Assembly: GCA_023428785.1 (NCBI GenBank)
Contig: JAEYWU010000108.1
Coordinates: 1-24,009, forward strand
DNA from: Pseudomonadota bacterium
GTDB lineage: Bacteria; Pseudomonadota; Alphaproteobacteria; Caulobacterales; Caulobacteraceae
DNA: 24,009 bases
Direction: 5' to 3'
Below are positions 6,734 to 13,830 of the stretch, piece after piece. Positions within the stretch are counted from its first letter, which is position 1, and the number at the start of each line of letters is the position of its first letter. A program made the position numbers and the translations under genes. The notes beneath the pieces were generated by a model that was not told the origin of the DNA, did not search any database, and was given only the letters and a program-made list of their open reading frames with translations.

Positions 6734-8837
6734 TTCGCCGGGCGTTATAGCGCCGGATGCGGAACGGCCTAGTCCCACCCTGCGCGAGCGCGCGGCAGCG
6801 GAGGTCGCGGCCCAGTCGGAGCGGTGGCGGCTATGGGCGCCGGTGGCCCTGGGGATCGGCTGCGCCCTGTACTTCGCCCTGAAGGTTGAGCCGCCGGTCT
6901 GGCCATTGGCGCTTGGGGCGGCCGGGGCGATCGTCATGGCCGTGATGGCTTGGCGGCGGGGGACGTGGCGGCTGATCCTCTTCACCCTGATCGCCTTCGT
7001 GGCTGCGGGGCTGCTCGTGGCCAAGCTGAGGTCGGATGCGGTCGCGGCGCCGATCGCGGAGGCGTCCGATGGGCCGGTCGGGGTCGAGGGCTGGGTGATC
7101 GATGTGTCCTCGCCCGGGGCGAGGGGCGCGAGGGCGGTGCTGGCTCCGACCTGGATCGAGGGAGTGGGCGCGGACGCTATTCCGCATCGCCTCAATCTGT
7201 CGCTGACCGGGGAAGCGCCCCGGCCGGGGACACCGATGCGGGTCAGGGCGATCGTCAATCCACCGATGCCGCAGGCCAGTCCGGGGAGTTTCGACTTCGG
7301 CCGCAACGCCTGGTTCCAGAGCGTGGGGGGGACGGCGCTAGTGCTGGGCGAGCCGCGCCCGGTGATGCTGAACGAGGCGCCTTGGGGCCTGAGACTGCAG
7401 ATGGCGATCAACGGCTACCGGTTCGATCTGGGCCGGAGGATCGTGGACCAGCTGGGACCGGAGACGGGCGGCATCGCGGCGGCCATGGTCACGGGCCACG
7501 AGGCTTGGATCGATCCGGCGGATGAGCAGGCGATGCGGGATTCGGGGCTGGCCCACATCCTGTCGATCTCCGGCCTGCACATGGCCATCGTGGGCGGCTT
7601 CGTCTTCTTCGTGGCGCGGTTAAGCATCGCGGCCTGGCCGTGGCTGGTGCTGAGGATACCGGGCAAGAAGGCGGCGGCCTGGGCGGGCGTGATCGCGGTC
7701 GGGGTCTATCTGGTGATCTCGGGAGCGCCCGCGCCGGCCGAGCGGGCGGCGATCGTGGCCTGGACGGCGTTCGCGGCCATCCTGCTGGATCGGCGAGCGA
7801 TCAGCATGAACGCCCTGGCGCTCGCGGCGCTGATCGTGCTGCTGCGGCGGCCCGAGTCGGTGATCCAGCCGGGTTTTCAGATGTCGTTCGCGGCCACCGC
7901 TGCGCTGGTGGCGCTGGCCGAGGCATGGCCGCCGAGGCTGAAGGAGATTTCTGTGCCGTGGCCGATCGCGGCGGTCCAGAAGCTGGGGGCCTGGATCGTT
8001 GCGGCGCTGGCGGCCAGCTTCGTGGCCGGGATGGCGACCGGGCCGTTCGCCATGCAGCATTTCAACCGGTCTGCCCTCTATGGGCTCTTCGCCAATCTGG
8101 CGGTCGCGCCGATCTCGTCGTTCGTGATGATGCCGTCGCTTGCGGTCGGGTCGGTGATGGAGGCGCTGGGCTGGGGCGGGCCGGTGCTGTGGCTGGCGGG
8201 CGAGAGCGTCGGCTGGATGATGGAGATCGGGCGGTTCACCGCCAGCCTGCCGGGCGCCGTCGCGACCATCCCGAGCGCCCCGGCGATCGCCCTGCCGGTG
8301 GCCTTCCTGGGGTTGCTGTTCGTTTGCCTGTGGAAGGGGCGGCTGCGCTGGCTGGGGTTGCCGTTCGCCTGCGCGGTGATGCTGTGGCCCAAGTCGGTTG
8401 CGCCCGATGTCTGGGTTGGGCCGGATGGGACCAATCTGGCGGTGAGGATGGACGGCGAGGCCCATCTGGTGCGGCCCGCGGTGCGGCTGTTCCCGGCTGA
8501 TATCTGGTCGCGCCGGTGGGGGTTGGAGTTGGTGGAGGAGGGGCCGAGCCGGGCCTGTCGGCGGTCGTGGTGCACCATGACTGACGCCGGGCAGAGCTGG
8601 CGGGTCTGGTTCGGACGGACACCTCCGGACGGGGAGCAACTGGCCGAGCTTTGCGATGGCGCGACGGGGGTGGTGGTGCGGACCCCCATGATGTCGATTC
8701 CGGCGGCGTGTGATGGCGCGCTTTTGCTGGACGGGCGGGATTTCCAGCGGGGATCAGTCGAGCTGTGGCGCGTGGGTTCGGGATGGCGGGGTGTGTGGGC
8801 CGCCGATGAGCGCGGCGCGAGGCCGTGGGCGGGATGA
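6714..8837 (+). CDS. comEC: ComEC/Rec2 family DNA-uptake channel
   Basis: Polytopic inner-membrane protein of the family that moves single-stranded DNA into the cytoplasm during transformation. From the GTG at 6714 it has 707 residues. Two or three helices near the N-terminus precede the DUF4131-like soluble segment. The competence domain then begins around MRDSGLAHILSISGLHMAIVGG and continues as a run of hydrophobic helices to about residue 575. The last roughly 130 residues are soluble and lack the HxHxDH metallo-beta-lactamase motif of Bacillus-type ComEC, as in many alphaproteobacterial members. The start is uncertain: GTG at 6714 (GAGGGGG box upstream), GTG at 6723 and a TTG at 6651 are all in frame and all overlap gltX. 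Whether this organism is naturally competent cannot be told, as no other com or pil gene is in the window. Confidence 0.88.
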   Translation: MTTVRDISPGVIAPDAERPSPTLRERAAAEVAAQSERWRLWAPVALGIGCALYFALKVEPPVWPLALGAAGAIVMAVMAWRRGTWRLILFTLIAFVAAGLLVAKLRSDAVAAPIAEASDGPVGVEGWVIDVSSPGARGARAVLAPTWIEGVGADAIPHRLNLSLTGEAPRPGTPMRVRAIVNPPMPQASPGSFDFGRNAWFQSVGGTALVLGEPRPVMLNEAPWGLRLQMAINGYRFDLGRRIVDQLGPETGGIAAAMVTGHEAWIDPADEQAMRDSGLAHILSISGLHMAIVGGFVFFVARLSIAAWPWLVLRIPGKKAAAWAGVIAVGVYLVISGAPAPAERAAIVAWTAFAAILLDRRAISMNALALAALIVLLRRPESVIQPGFQMSFAATAALVALAEAWPPRLKEISVPWPIAAVQKLGAWIVAALAASFVAGMATGPFAMQHFNRSALYGLFANLAVAPISSFVMMPSLAVGSVMEALGWGGPVLWLAGESVGWMMEIGRFTASLPGAVATIPSAPAIALPVAFLGLLFVCLWKGRLRWLGLPFACAVMLWPKSVAPDVWVGPDGTNLAVRMDGEAHLVRPAVRLFPADIWSRRWGLELVEEGPSRACRRSWCTMTDAGQSWRVWFGRTPPDGEQLAELCDGATGVVVRTPMMSIPAACDGALLLDGRDFQRGSVELWRVGSGWRGVWAADERGARPWAG
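6744..6751 (-). promoter_or_regulatory. candidate gltX -10 element
   Basis: GCTATAAC on the minus strand matches the Caulobacter housekeeping -10 consensus GCTANAWC exactly. It ends ten bases before the gltX ATG, so the leader would be only about four bases. I see no convincing TTGaCg-type -35 at the right spacing. It lies inside the comEC coding sequence. Confidence 0.4.
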
Positions 8838-9222
8838 AGTCTGTCCTGGCGCGCGAATGACGCTGCGCGACGGCGGCCTCAGGAGCCTCATGAGCATCAC
8901 GGGCCGGAATGGGCGGAACGGACGATGAGAAAGACCGGACCGCAGCCTAGTCCGGGCAGGTGGGTCGGGGATCAAGCAGCCTGCGCGAGAGAGGAAGCGC
9001 CGATTTATTAGAGGCGCGGTGCGCCCATGAGCGGGGGTTTGGCGCACGGCGCCTCTCCCTCGCGGGAGAAGCGGCAGGCGGCGAGGCGGTTCGAACGCGC
9101 GGTCGAGACGGAGCCGAAGTCAGGTCAGGGGTGGCTGGCCTGCTCGGCTAGGTAGCCGTCAGCGTCAGACTGCCGCCTCATGTCGCGCCAACTCTGGCGT
9201 CCCCCTCGGGGGACGGAAGTCG
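8838..9222. other. 385-bp gene-free stretch between comEC and lexA
   Basis: The region separates two genes converging on it. I find no frame with a convincing start, ribosome-binding site or protein character, and no tRNA-like fold. It does hold several inverted repeats: a large one at 9010-9056, a small one at 9054-9069 that resembles short palindromes common between genes in this group, and GTCCCCC-TC-GGGGGAC at 9199-9214 shortly after the lexA stop. None has a T-run, so none is a textbook terminator, though the last could help end lexA transcription. Confidence 0.6.
9010..9056. repeat. 16-bp near-perfect inverted repeat
   Basis: The left arm (9010-9025) and right arm (9041-9056) pair at 15 of 16 positions; the only mismatch is G9018-G9048. 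The loop is 15 bases. It is not followed by T residues in either direction. The right end overlaps a second hairpin, TCTCCC-TCGC-GGGAGA at 9054-9069. It could be a REP-like element, a Rho-linked 3' end structure for comEC, or a small structured RNA. Confidence 0.7.
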
Positions 9223-9909
9223 TCAGTGATACCGGCGGATCAGGCCGACGAGCTTACCCTGAACGGCGATCTGCTCGGGGGAATAGATCCGCGTCTCGTA
9301 GGCGGCGTTGGCGGGTTCGAGCGCGATGGAGGCGCCCTTCTTGCGGAAGCGCTTGAGGGTGGCTTCCTCGCCTTCGACCAGGGCCACGACGATCTCGCCG
9401 GACGAGGCTGTGTCGCCCTTCTTGATGACCACGAAGTCGCCGTTGTGGATGCCGGCCTCGATCATCGAGTCGCCCTCGATCTCGAGCATGTAGTGCTCAC
9501 CCGAGCCGAGCATGGCCTCGGGGATGGAGAAGCGTTCGCGCTCGTGCTCGATGGCCGAGATCGGCGAACCGGCGGCGATCTTGCCGAGCAGGGGCAGTTC
9601 TCGAACCTCGGAGGCCGGGGCGTCGGCGGCGGCGGGGCGGCCGCCCTCGACCACCTGGGGCCGGAAGGGACCGCGCGGTCGGCCGGCGGCGGCGGTCTCG
9701 GGCAGCTTGAGCACTTCCAGGGCGCGGGCGCGGTGGGCGAGCCGACGGATGAAGCCACGCTCTTCCAGGGCGGTTATCAGCCGGTGGATGCCCGACTTGG
9801 ACGCCAGGTCCAGCGCCTCCTTCATTTCATCGAAGGAGGGCGAGACGCCCGTTTCCTGAATCCGTTCGTGGATGAACATCAGGAGTTCGTGCTGCTTCTT
9901 GGTGAGCAT
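9223..9909 (-). CDS. lexA: LexA repressor / SOS-response autoprotease
   Basis: Represses DNA-damage genes and cleaves itself when RecA filaments form. It has 228 residues. A winged-helix DNA-binding domain spans about 1-65 (MLTKKQHELLMFIHERI, then GVSPSFDEMKEAL). A long Pro/Ala linker (about 74-102) leads to the S24 peptidase domain. The cleavage site is Ala113-Gly114 in KIAAGSPIS. Ser148 (EGDSM) and Lys186 (EATLKRF) are the catalytic dyad. The longer linker compared with E. coli LexA (202 residues) is usual for alphaproteobacteria. Two SOS boxes upstream point to self-regulation. The start is set by the conserved LTKKQ N-terminus; no clear Shine-Dalgarno box precedes the ATG. It follows trpC on the same strand after 98 bp but has its own promoter. 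Confidence 0.97.
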   Translation of the reverse strand: MLTKKQHELLMFIHERIQETGVSPSFDEMKEALDLASKSGIHRLITALEERGFIRRLAHRARALEVLKLPETAAAGRPRGPFRPQVVEGGRPAAADAPASEVRELPLLGKIAAGSPISAIEHERERFSIPEAMLGSGEHYMLEIEGDSMIEAGIHNGDFVVIKKGDTASSGEIVVALVEGEEATLKRFRKKGASIALEPANAAYETRIYSPEQIAVQGKLVGLIRRYH

Positions 9910-9929
9910 GGCGGTTAGACACCCCGAAT

Positions 9930-9958
9930 CTGTAAGCCTGTGGACAATAACGGAACAA
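9930..9958 (-). promoter_or_regulatory. candidate lexA promoter
   Basis: On the minus strand TTGTTC (9953-9958) and TTACAG (9930-9935) are exactly 17 bp apart. The -35 falls inside the weaker SOS box, so LexA binding there would block polymerase. The predicted start gives a leader of about 15 bases. Inferred from spacing and overlap. Confidence 0.45.
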
Positions 9959-9967
9959 ACCGCAAAC
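9953..9967 (-). promoter_or_regulatory. second, imperfect SOS box (GTTT-N7-GTTC)
   Basis: Read on the minus strand this is GTTTGCGGTTTGTTC, one base from the alphaproteobacterial LexA consensus GTTC-N7-GTTC. It overlaps the candidate lexA -35 and lies 11 bases from the perfect box. Spacing and placement suggest a real operator of lower affinity. Confidence 0.6.
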
Positions 9968-9978
9968 GTCCATGCTCT

Positions 9979-9993
9979 GTTCGTCAGGTGTTC
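9979..9993. promoter_or_regulatory. SOS box (GTTC-N7-GTTC), LexA operator
   Basis: GTTCGTCAGGTGTTC is a perfect match to the direct-repeat LexA operator of alphaproteobacteria. It lies 69 bp upstream of the lexA start and 14 bp after the trpC stop. Because the repeat is direct it has an orientation: it reads GTTC-N7-GTTC on the plus strand, while lexA is on the minus strand. Confidence 0.8.
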
Positions 9994-10007
9994 CGGTTAA
10001 GGACCGG

Positions 10008-10798
10008 TTACCGCAGCAGCGCCCGCGTCGCCGCTTCGACATCCGTCTGACGCATCAGGCTCTCGCCGACGAGGATGGCGCGCGCGCCGGCCGCCTGGAC
10101 GCGCGCCACGTCGGCGGGGGTAAAAATGCCGCTTTCGGCGACGAAGAGGGCGCCTTCGGGGGCCAGAGGCGCCAAGGTCTCGGTGTTGGCGAGGTCGACC
10201 TCGAAGGTGCGCAGGGACCGGTTGTTGACCCCGACCAGATCGGCGCCGAGCCGGGCCGCGCGGGCCATTTCATCGGCGTCGTGGGTCTCGACCAGGGCGT
10301 CCATGCCGAAGCGGCGGGCCTCGGCCAGGAGGTCGGCCGCCAGCGCATCATCGACCATGTCGAGAATGATCAGGATGCAGTCGGCGCCCAGCGCGCGGCT
10401 CTCGGCCACCTGCCAGGGATCGACGAGGAAATCCTTGCGGATGCAGGGCAGGGCGACGGCATTGTGCGCCGCGACCAGATAGGCGTCGTCGCCCTGGAAG
10501 CTGGGGCCGTCGGTGAGGACCGAGAGGCAGGCGGCGCCGCCGGCCTCATAAGCGCGGGCGAGCGACGGCGGATCGAAGTCGGCGCGGATCAACCCCTTGG
10601 AGGGTGAGGCCTTCTTGATCTCGGCGATCAGGGCGGGGCGGCCGGTCCGCGCATGGGCGGCCGCGAGCGCCTTGCGGAAGCCGCGCGGGGGCAGGGCCTC
10701 AAGCGCCCGACGGTCGATGTCGGACTGGTCGAAGCGGGCCTTGCGCGCGGCGACCTCGTCGCGCTTGTAGGCGGCGATGCGGTCCAGGATGTCGCTCA

Positions 10799-10799
<1 letters not shown>
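10008..10799 (-). CDS. trpC: indole-3-glycerol phosphate synthase
   Basis: Closes the indole ring in tryptophan synthesis, turning carboxyphenylamino-deoxyribulose phosphate into indole-3-glycerol phosphate. It has 263 residues as a single TIM barrel, without the fused TrpF domain of E. coli. Signature segments are LIAEIKKASPSKG (about 57-69), RKDFLVDPWQ (121-130), VGVNNRSLRTF (189-199) and VAESGI (220-225), carrying the usual catalytic Glu and Lys residues. Its ATG overlaps the trpD stop by one base, so the two are translationally coupled. It is the last gene of the trpG-trpD-trpC unit. Confidence 0.97.
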
Positions 10800-11830
<1,031 letters not shown>

Positions 11831-11832
11831 GC

Positions 11833-12423
11833 CTAGACCGTCGCGAGGCGCTTTACGCCGGCCAGATCCATGAAGTTGGCCAGCATCTGGTGGCCGTGTT
11901 CGGTGGCGATGGATTCCGGGTGGAACTGCACGCCGTGGATGGGCCGCTCGTGGTGCATCAGGCCCATGATCTCGCCGTCCTCGGTCCAGGCCGTGACTTG
12001 CAGAGTATTCGGCAGGGTCGAACGGTCGACGGCGAGGGAGTGATAGCGGGTCGCGGTGAAGGGCGAGGGCAGGTCCTTGAACAGCGACTGGCCGTCGTGA
12101 TGGATCGGGCTGGTCTTGCCGTGCATCAGGGTCTTGGCGCGGATGACGTCGCCGCCGAACACCTGACCGATCGCCTGATGGCCCAGACAAACACCGAGGA
12201 TAGGCAGGGTCTCGGGCGCCGTCTCGATCAGCTCCATGCAGATGCCCGCCTCGTTGGGCGAGCAGGGCCCCGGCGACAGCAGGATCGCCTCGGGCTTCAG
12301 CGCGAAGGCCTCGGCCGCCGTCAGAGCGTCGTTTCGGACGACATGCGTCTGCGCGCCCAGCTCCGCGAGGTAGTGGACGAGGTTGTAGGTGAAGCTGTCG
12401 TAGTTATCGACGACGAGGATCAT
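11833..12423 (-). CDS. trpG: anthranilate synthase glutamine amidotransferase subunit
   Basis: Class I glutaminase that supplies ammonia to TrpE for anthranilate formation. It has 196 residues. The catalytic triad is Cys79 (GVCLGHQAIG), His168 and Glu170 (VQFHPES). The N-terminal DNYDSFTYNLVHYL is typical of TrpG/PabA. The same protein type can also serve PabB in folate synthesis. TrpE is not in the window, and the neighbour upstream is a divergent small gene, so trpG leads this transcript. No clear promoter or attenuator was recognised in the 78-bp gap. Confidence 0.96.
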   Translation of the reverse strand: MILVVDNYDSFTYNLVHYLAELGAQTHVVRNDALTAAEAFALKPEAILLSPGPCSPNEAGICMELIETAPETLPILGVCLGHQAIGQVFGGDVIRAKTLMHGKTSPIHHDGQSLFKDLPSPFTATRYHSLAVDRSTLPNTLQVTAWTEDGEIMGLMHHERPIHGVQFHPESIATEHGHQMLANFMDLAGVKRLATV

Positions 12424-12474
12424 GCGCCGCTTCTAGGCCGAGAAAGGCGGGGCCGTCGAGGCGGCAAGACTTGG

Positions 12475-12482
12475 TTAACCAT
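12475..12482 (+). promoter_or_regulatory. TTAACCAT motif, possible CtrA half-site
   Basis: TTAACCAT lies within the palindrome TGGTTAACCA (12472-12481) in the gap between the divergent trpG and small membrane protein genes. An eight-base TTAACCAT motif has been linked to the cell-cycle regulator CtrA in Caulobacter. A single short motif can occur by chance and its distance to any promoter is unknown. Confidence 0.25.
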
Positions 12483-12501
12483 GTTTGGGCCTGATCGGCC
12501 C

Positions 12502-12645
12502 ATGTCACCGATCGATCAGGCCCGCGCGCACCTTGCCGAACCCAAGCCCGGAAACGGTCTGTGGGGCGCCCTGTTCGCCGCCGGCTTCTGCGCGCTTTCG
12601 GCCGTATTGCTGGCCGGCGCGATGATCTTCGGACAGCTGACCTGA
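12502..12645 (+). CDS. small single-helix membrane protein, function unknown
   Basis: A 47-residue peptide: about 18 polar residues (MSPIDQARAHLAEPKPGNG), then one hydrophobic helix at about 19-43 (LWGALFAAGFCALSAVLLAG). I do not recognise a family. The layout, a short Pro/Gly-containing cytoplasmic tail followed by a single helix, is that of small inner-membrane proteins. The ATG at 12502 is preferred; an in-frame ATG at 12481 would add seven residues, and neither has a strong ribosome-binding site. It lies 32 bp before recR on the same strand. Codon use matches the surroundings, and the clean hydrophobic profile argues it is real. Confidence 0.6.
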   Translation: MSPIDQARAHLAEPKPGNGLWGALFAAGFCALSAVLLAGAMIFGQLT

Positions 12646-12677
12646 CGGAATCGGTCCGAAGCGCCTAAATCCTCTCC

Positions 12678-13280
12678 ATGGCCTCTTCCGCCGGACCCGA
12701 GATCGAACGCCTGATCGGCCTTTTGGCCAAGCTGCCCGGCATGGGGCCGCGCTCGGCCCGCCGCGCGACGTTGGCGCTGCTGAAAAAGCGCGAGCAGCTG
12801 ATGGAGCCGCTGGCCCAGTCGCTGGCCGAGACGGCGGCGAAGGTGCGGCCGTGCTCGGTCTGCGCCGCGCCGGATACGCGCGATCCCTGCTCCATCTGTT
12901 CGGACCTGGCGCGCGACCGCAGCCTGATCTGCGTGGTCGAGGAAGCCGGCGCCCTGTGGGCCATGGAGCGGGTCGGCGCCTATCGCGGGCGCTATCATGT
13001 GCTTGGCGGTCTGCTGTCTGCGCTGGACGGCGTGGGGCCCGACGCGCTCAGGATCGGGGAACTGGTCCAGCGGGTCAGCGACGGTGGCGTGGCCGAGGTG
13101 ATCCTGGCGCTGCCGGCCACCGTCGATGGCCAGACCACGGCCCACTATCTGGCCGAGCGGCTGTCGGCGTCGGGCGTGACCGTGACGTCGCTGGCGCGAG
13201 GCGTGCCCGTGGGCGGCGAGCTGGACTGGCTGGACGACGGCACCATCGCCCAGGCCCTGCGAGCCCGTCGGCCGGCCTGA
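12678..13280 (+). CDS. recR: recombination mediator RecR
   Basis: Works with RecF and RecO to load RecA on gapped single-stranded DNA. It has 200 residues. A helix-hairpin-helix lies at about 17-30 (AKLPGMGPRSARRA), followed by a four-Cys zinc finger (Cys59, Cys62, Cys71, Cys74) and a Toprim domain (ICVVEEAGALWAMER, about 84-98 onward). All core motifs are present. In many bacteria recR follows dnaX and ybaB; neither precedes it here. No SOS box was seen upstream. Confidence 0.97.
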   Translation: MASSAGPEIERLIGLLAKLPGMGPRSARRATLALLKKREQLMEPLAQSLAETAAKVRPCSVCAAPDTRDPCSICSDLARDRSLICVVEEAGALWAMERVGAYRGRYHVLGGLLSALDGVGPDALRIGELVQRVSDGGVAEVILALPATVDGQTTAHYLAERLSASGVTVTSLARGVPVGGELDWLDDGTIAQALRARRPA

Positions 13281-13305
13281 CGCATCTGGTCATCGGGCCT
13301 GGACG

Positions 13306-13311
13306 TATAAT
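13306..13311 (+). promoter_or_regulatory. TATAAT -10 element just before msrB
   Basis: A perfect TATAAT ends five bases before the msrB ATG at 13317. A start site seven or so bases downstream would fall on the ATG itself, which would make a leaderless message. No good -35 is seen at 16-18 bp. Confidence 0.35.
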
Positions 13312-13316
13312 CCGGC

Positions 13317-13826
13317 ATGGCCCAGACACCTCACCGCCGCGGTCTTCTGCTCTCCAGCGCCGCCTTCCTCACCGCCGCCTGCACCAGCCGCGAGGCCGAG
13401 GCGCAGAGCCGATCGGCGGAGGCGGCCTACGCTTCATCATCCTTTCGGCGCGTGACCGACGCGCAGTGGCGCGAGCGGCTTCCGACCCTGGCCTATCGGG
13501 TGCTGCGCCACGAGGCGACCGAGCGGGCGGGGACCAGCCCGCTGAACGACGAGCACCGGCGAGGCGTCTTTCATTGCCGGGGCTGCGACCTGGCCCTGTT
13601 CCGGTCGGAGTGGAAGTATGACAGCGGCACCGGTTGGCCGAGCTTCTTCCGCGTCATCGAGGGCGCGGTCGCGACCCAGGCCGACTATGCGCTCGGCGTG
13701 CCCAGGACCGAATATCACTGCGCCCGCTGTCTCGGTCATCAAGGCCATGTGTTCGAGGATGGGCCGCGTCCGACCGGCCTGAGATACTGCAACAACGGCG
13801 TCGCCCTGACCTTCCGCCCGGCCTGA
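13317..13826 (+). CDS. msrB: exported lipoprotein-type methionine-R-sulfoxide reductase MsrB
   Basis: Reduces the R-epimer of methionine sulfoxide in oxidised proteins. The 169-residue protein starts with a twin-arginine-like leader (HRRGLLLSSAAFLTAAC) ending in a lipobox whose Cys22 would be lipidated, so the enzyme should sit in the envelope rather than the cytoplasm. The SelR domain covers about 45-168. Zinc ligands are the pairs Cys87/Cys90 and Cys135/Cys138. His141 and His144 lie in the LGHQGHVF motif. Catalytic Cys158 is in GLRYCNNGVAL. The usual resolving Cys in SGCGWPSF is Thr105 here (SGTGWPSF), so this is a one-Cys form that needs an outside reductant. The dipZ-like gene starts four bases after its stop and could supply it. 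Confidence 0.9.
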   Translation: MAQTPHRRGLLLSSAAFLTAACTSREAEAQSRSAEAAYASSSFRRVTDAQWRERLPTLAYRVLRHEATERAGTSPLNDEHRRGVFHCRGCDLALFRSEWKYDSGTGWPSFFRVIEGAVATQADYALGVPRTEYHCARCLGHQGHVFEDGPRPTGLRYCNNGVALTFRPA

Positions 13827-13830
13827 TCCC

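Noticed and set aside
6734..7411. Upstream extension of the gltX frame by 226 codons
   Set aside because: The extension is antisense to comEC and lacks synthetase similarity; GluRS proteins begin at the TRIAPSPTG segment just after 6733.
8710..8928. 72-codon open frame running out of the comEC end
   Set aside because: Most of it overlaps comEC in another frame, with no ribosome-binding site and a composition of Arg and Gly.
9199..9214. Intrinsic terminator of lexA at GTCCCCC-TC-GGGGGAC
   Set aside because: The stem is short with a two-base loop that would have to open to four, and no T-run follows on the minus strand.
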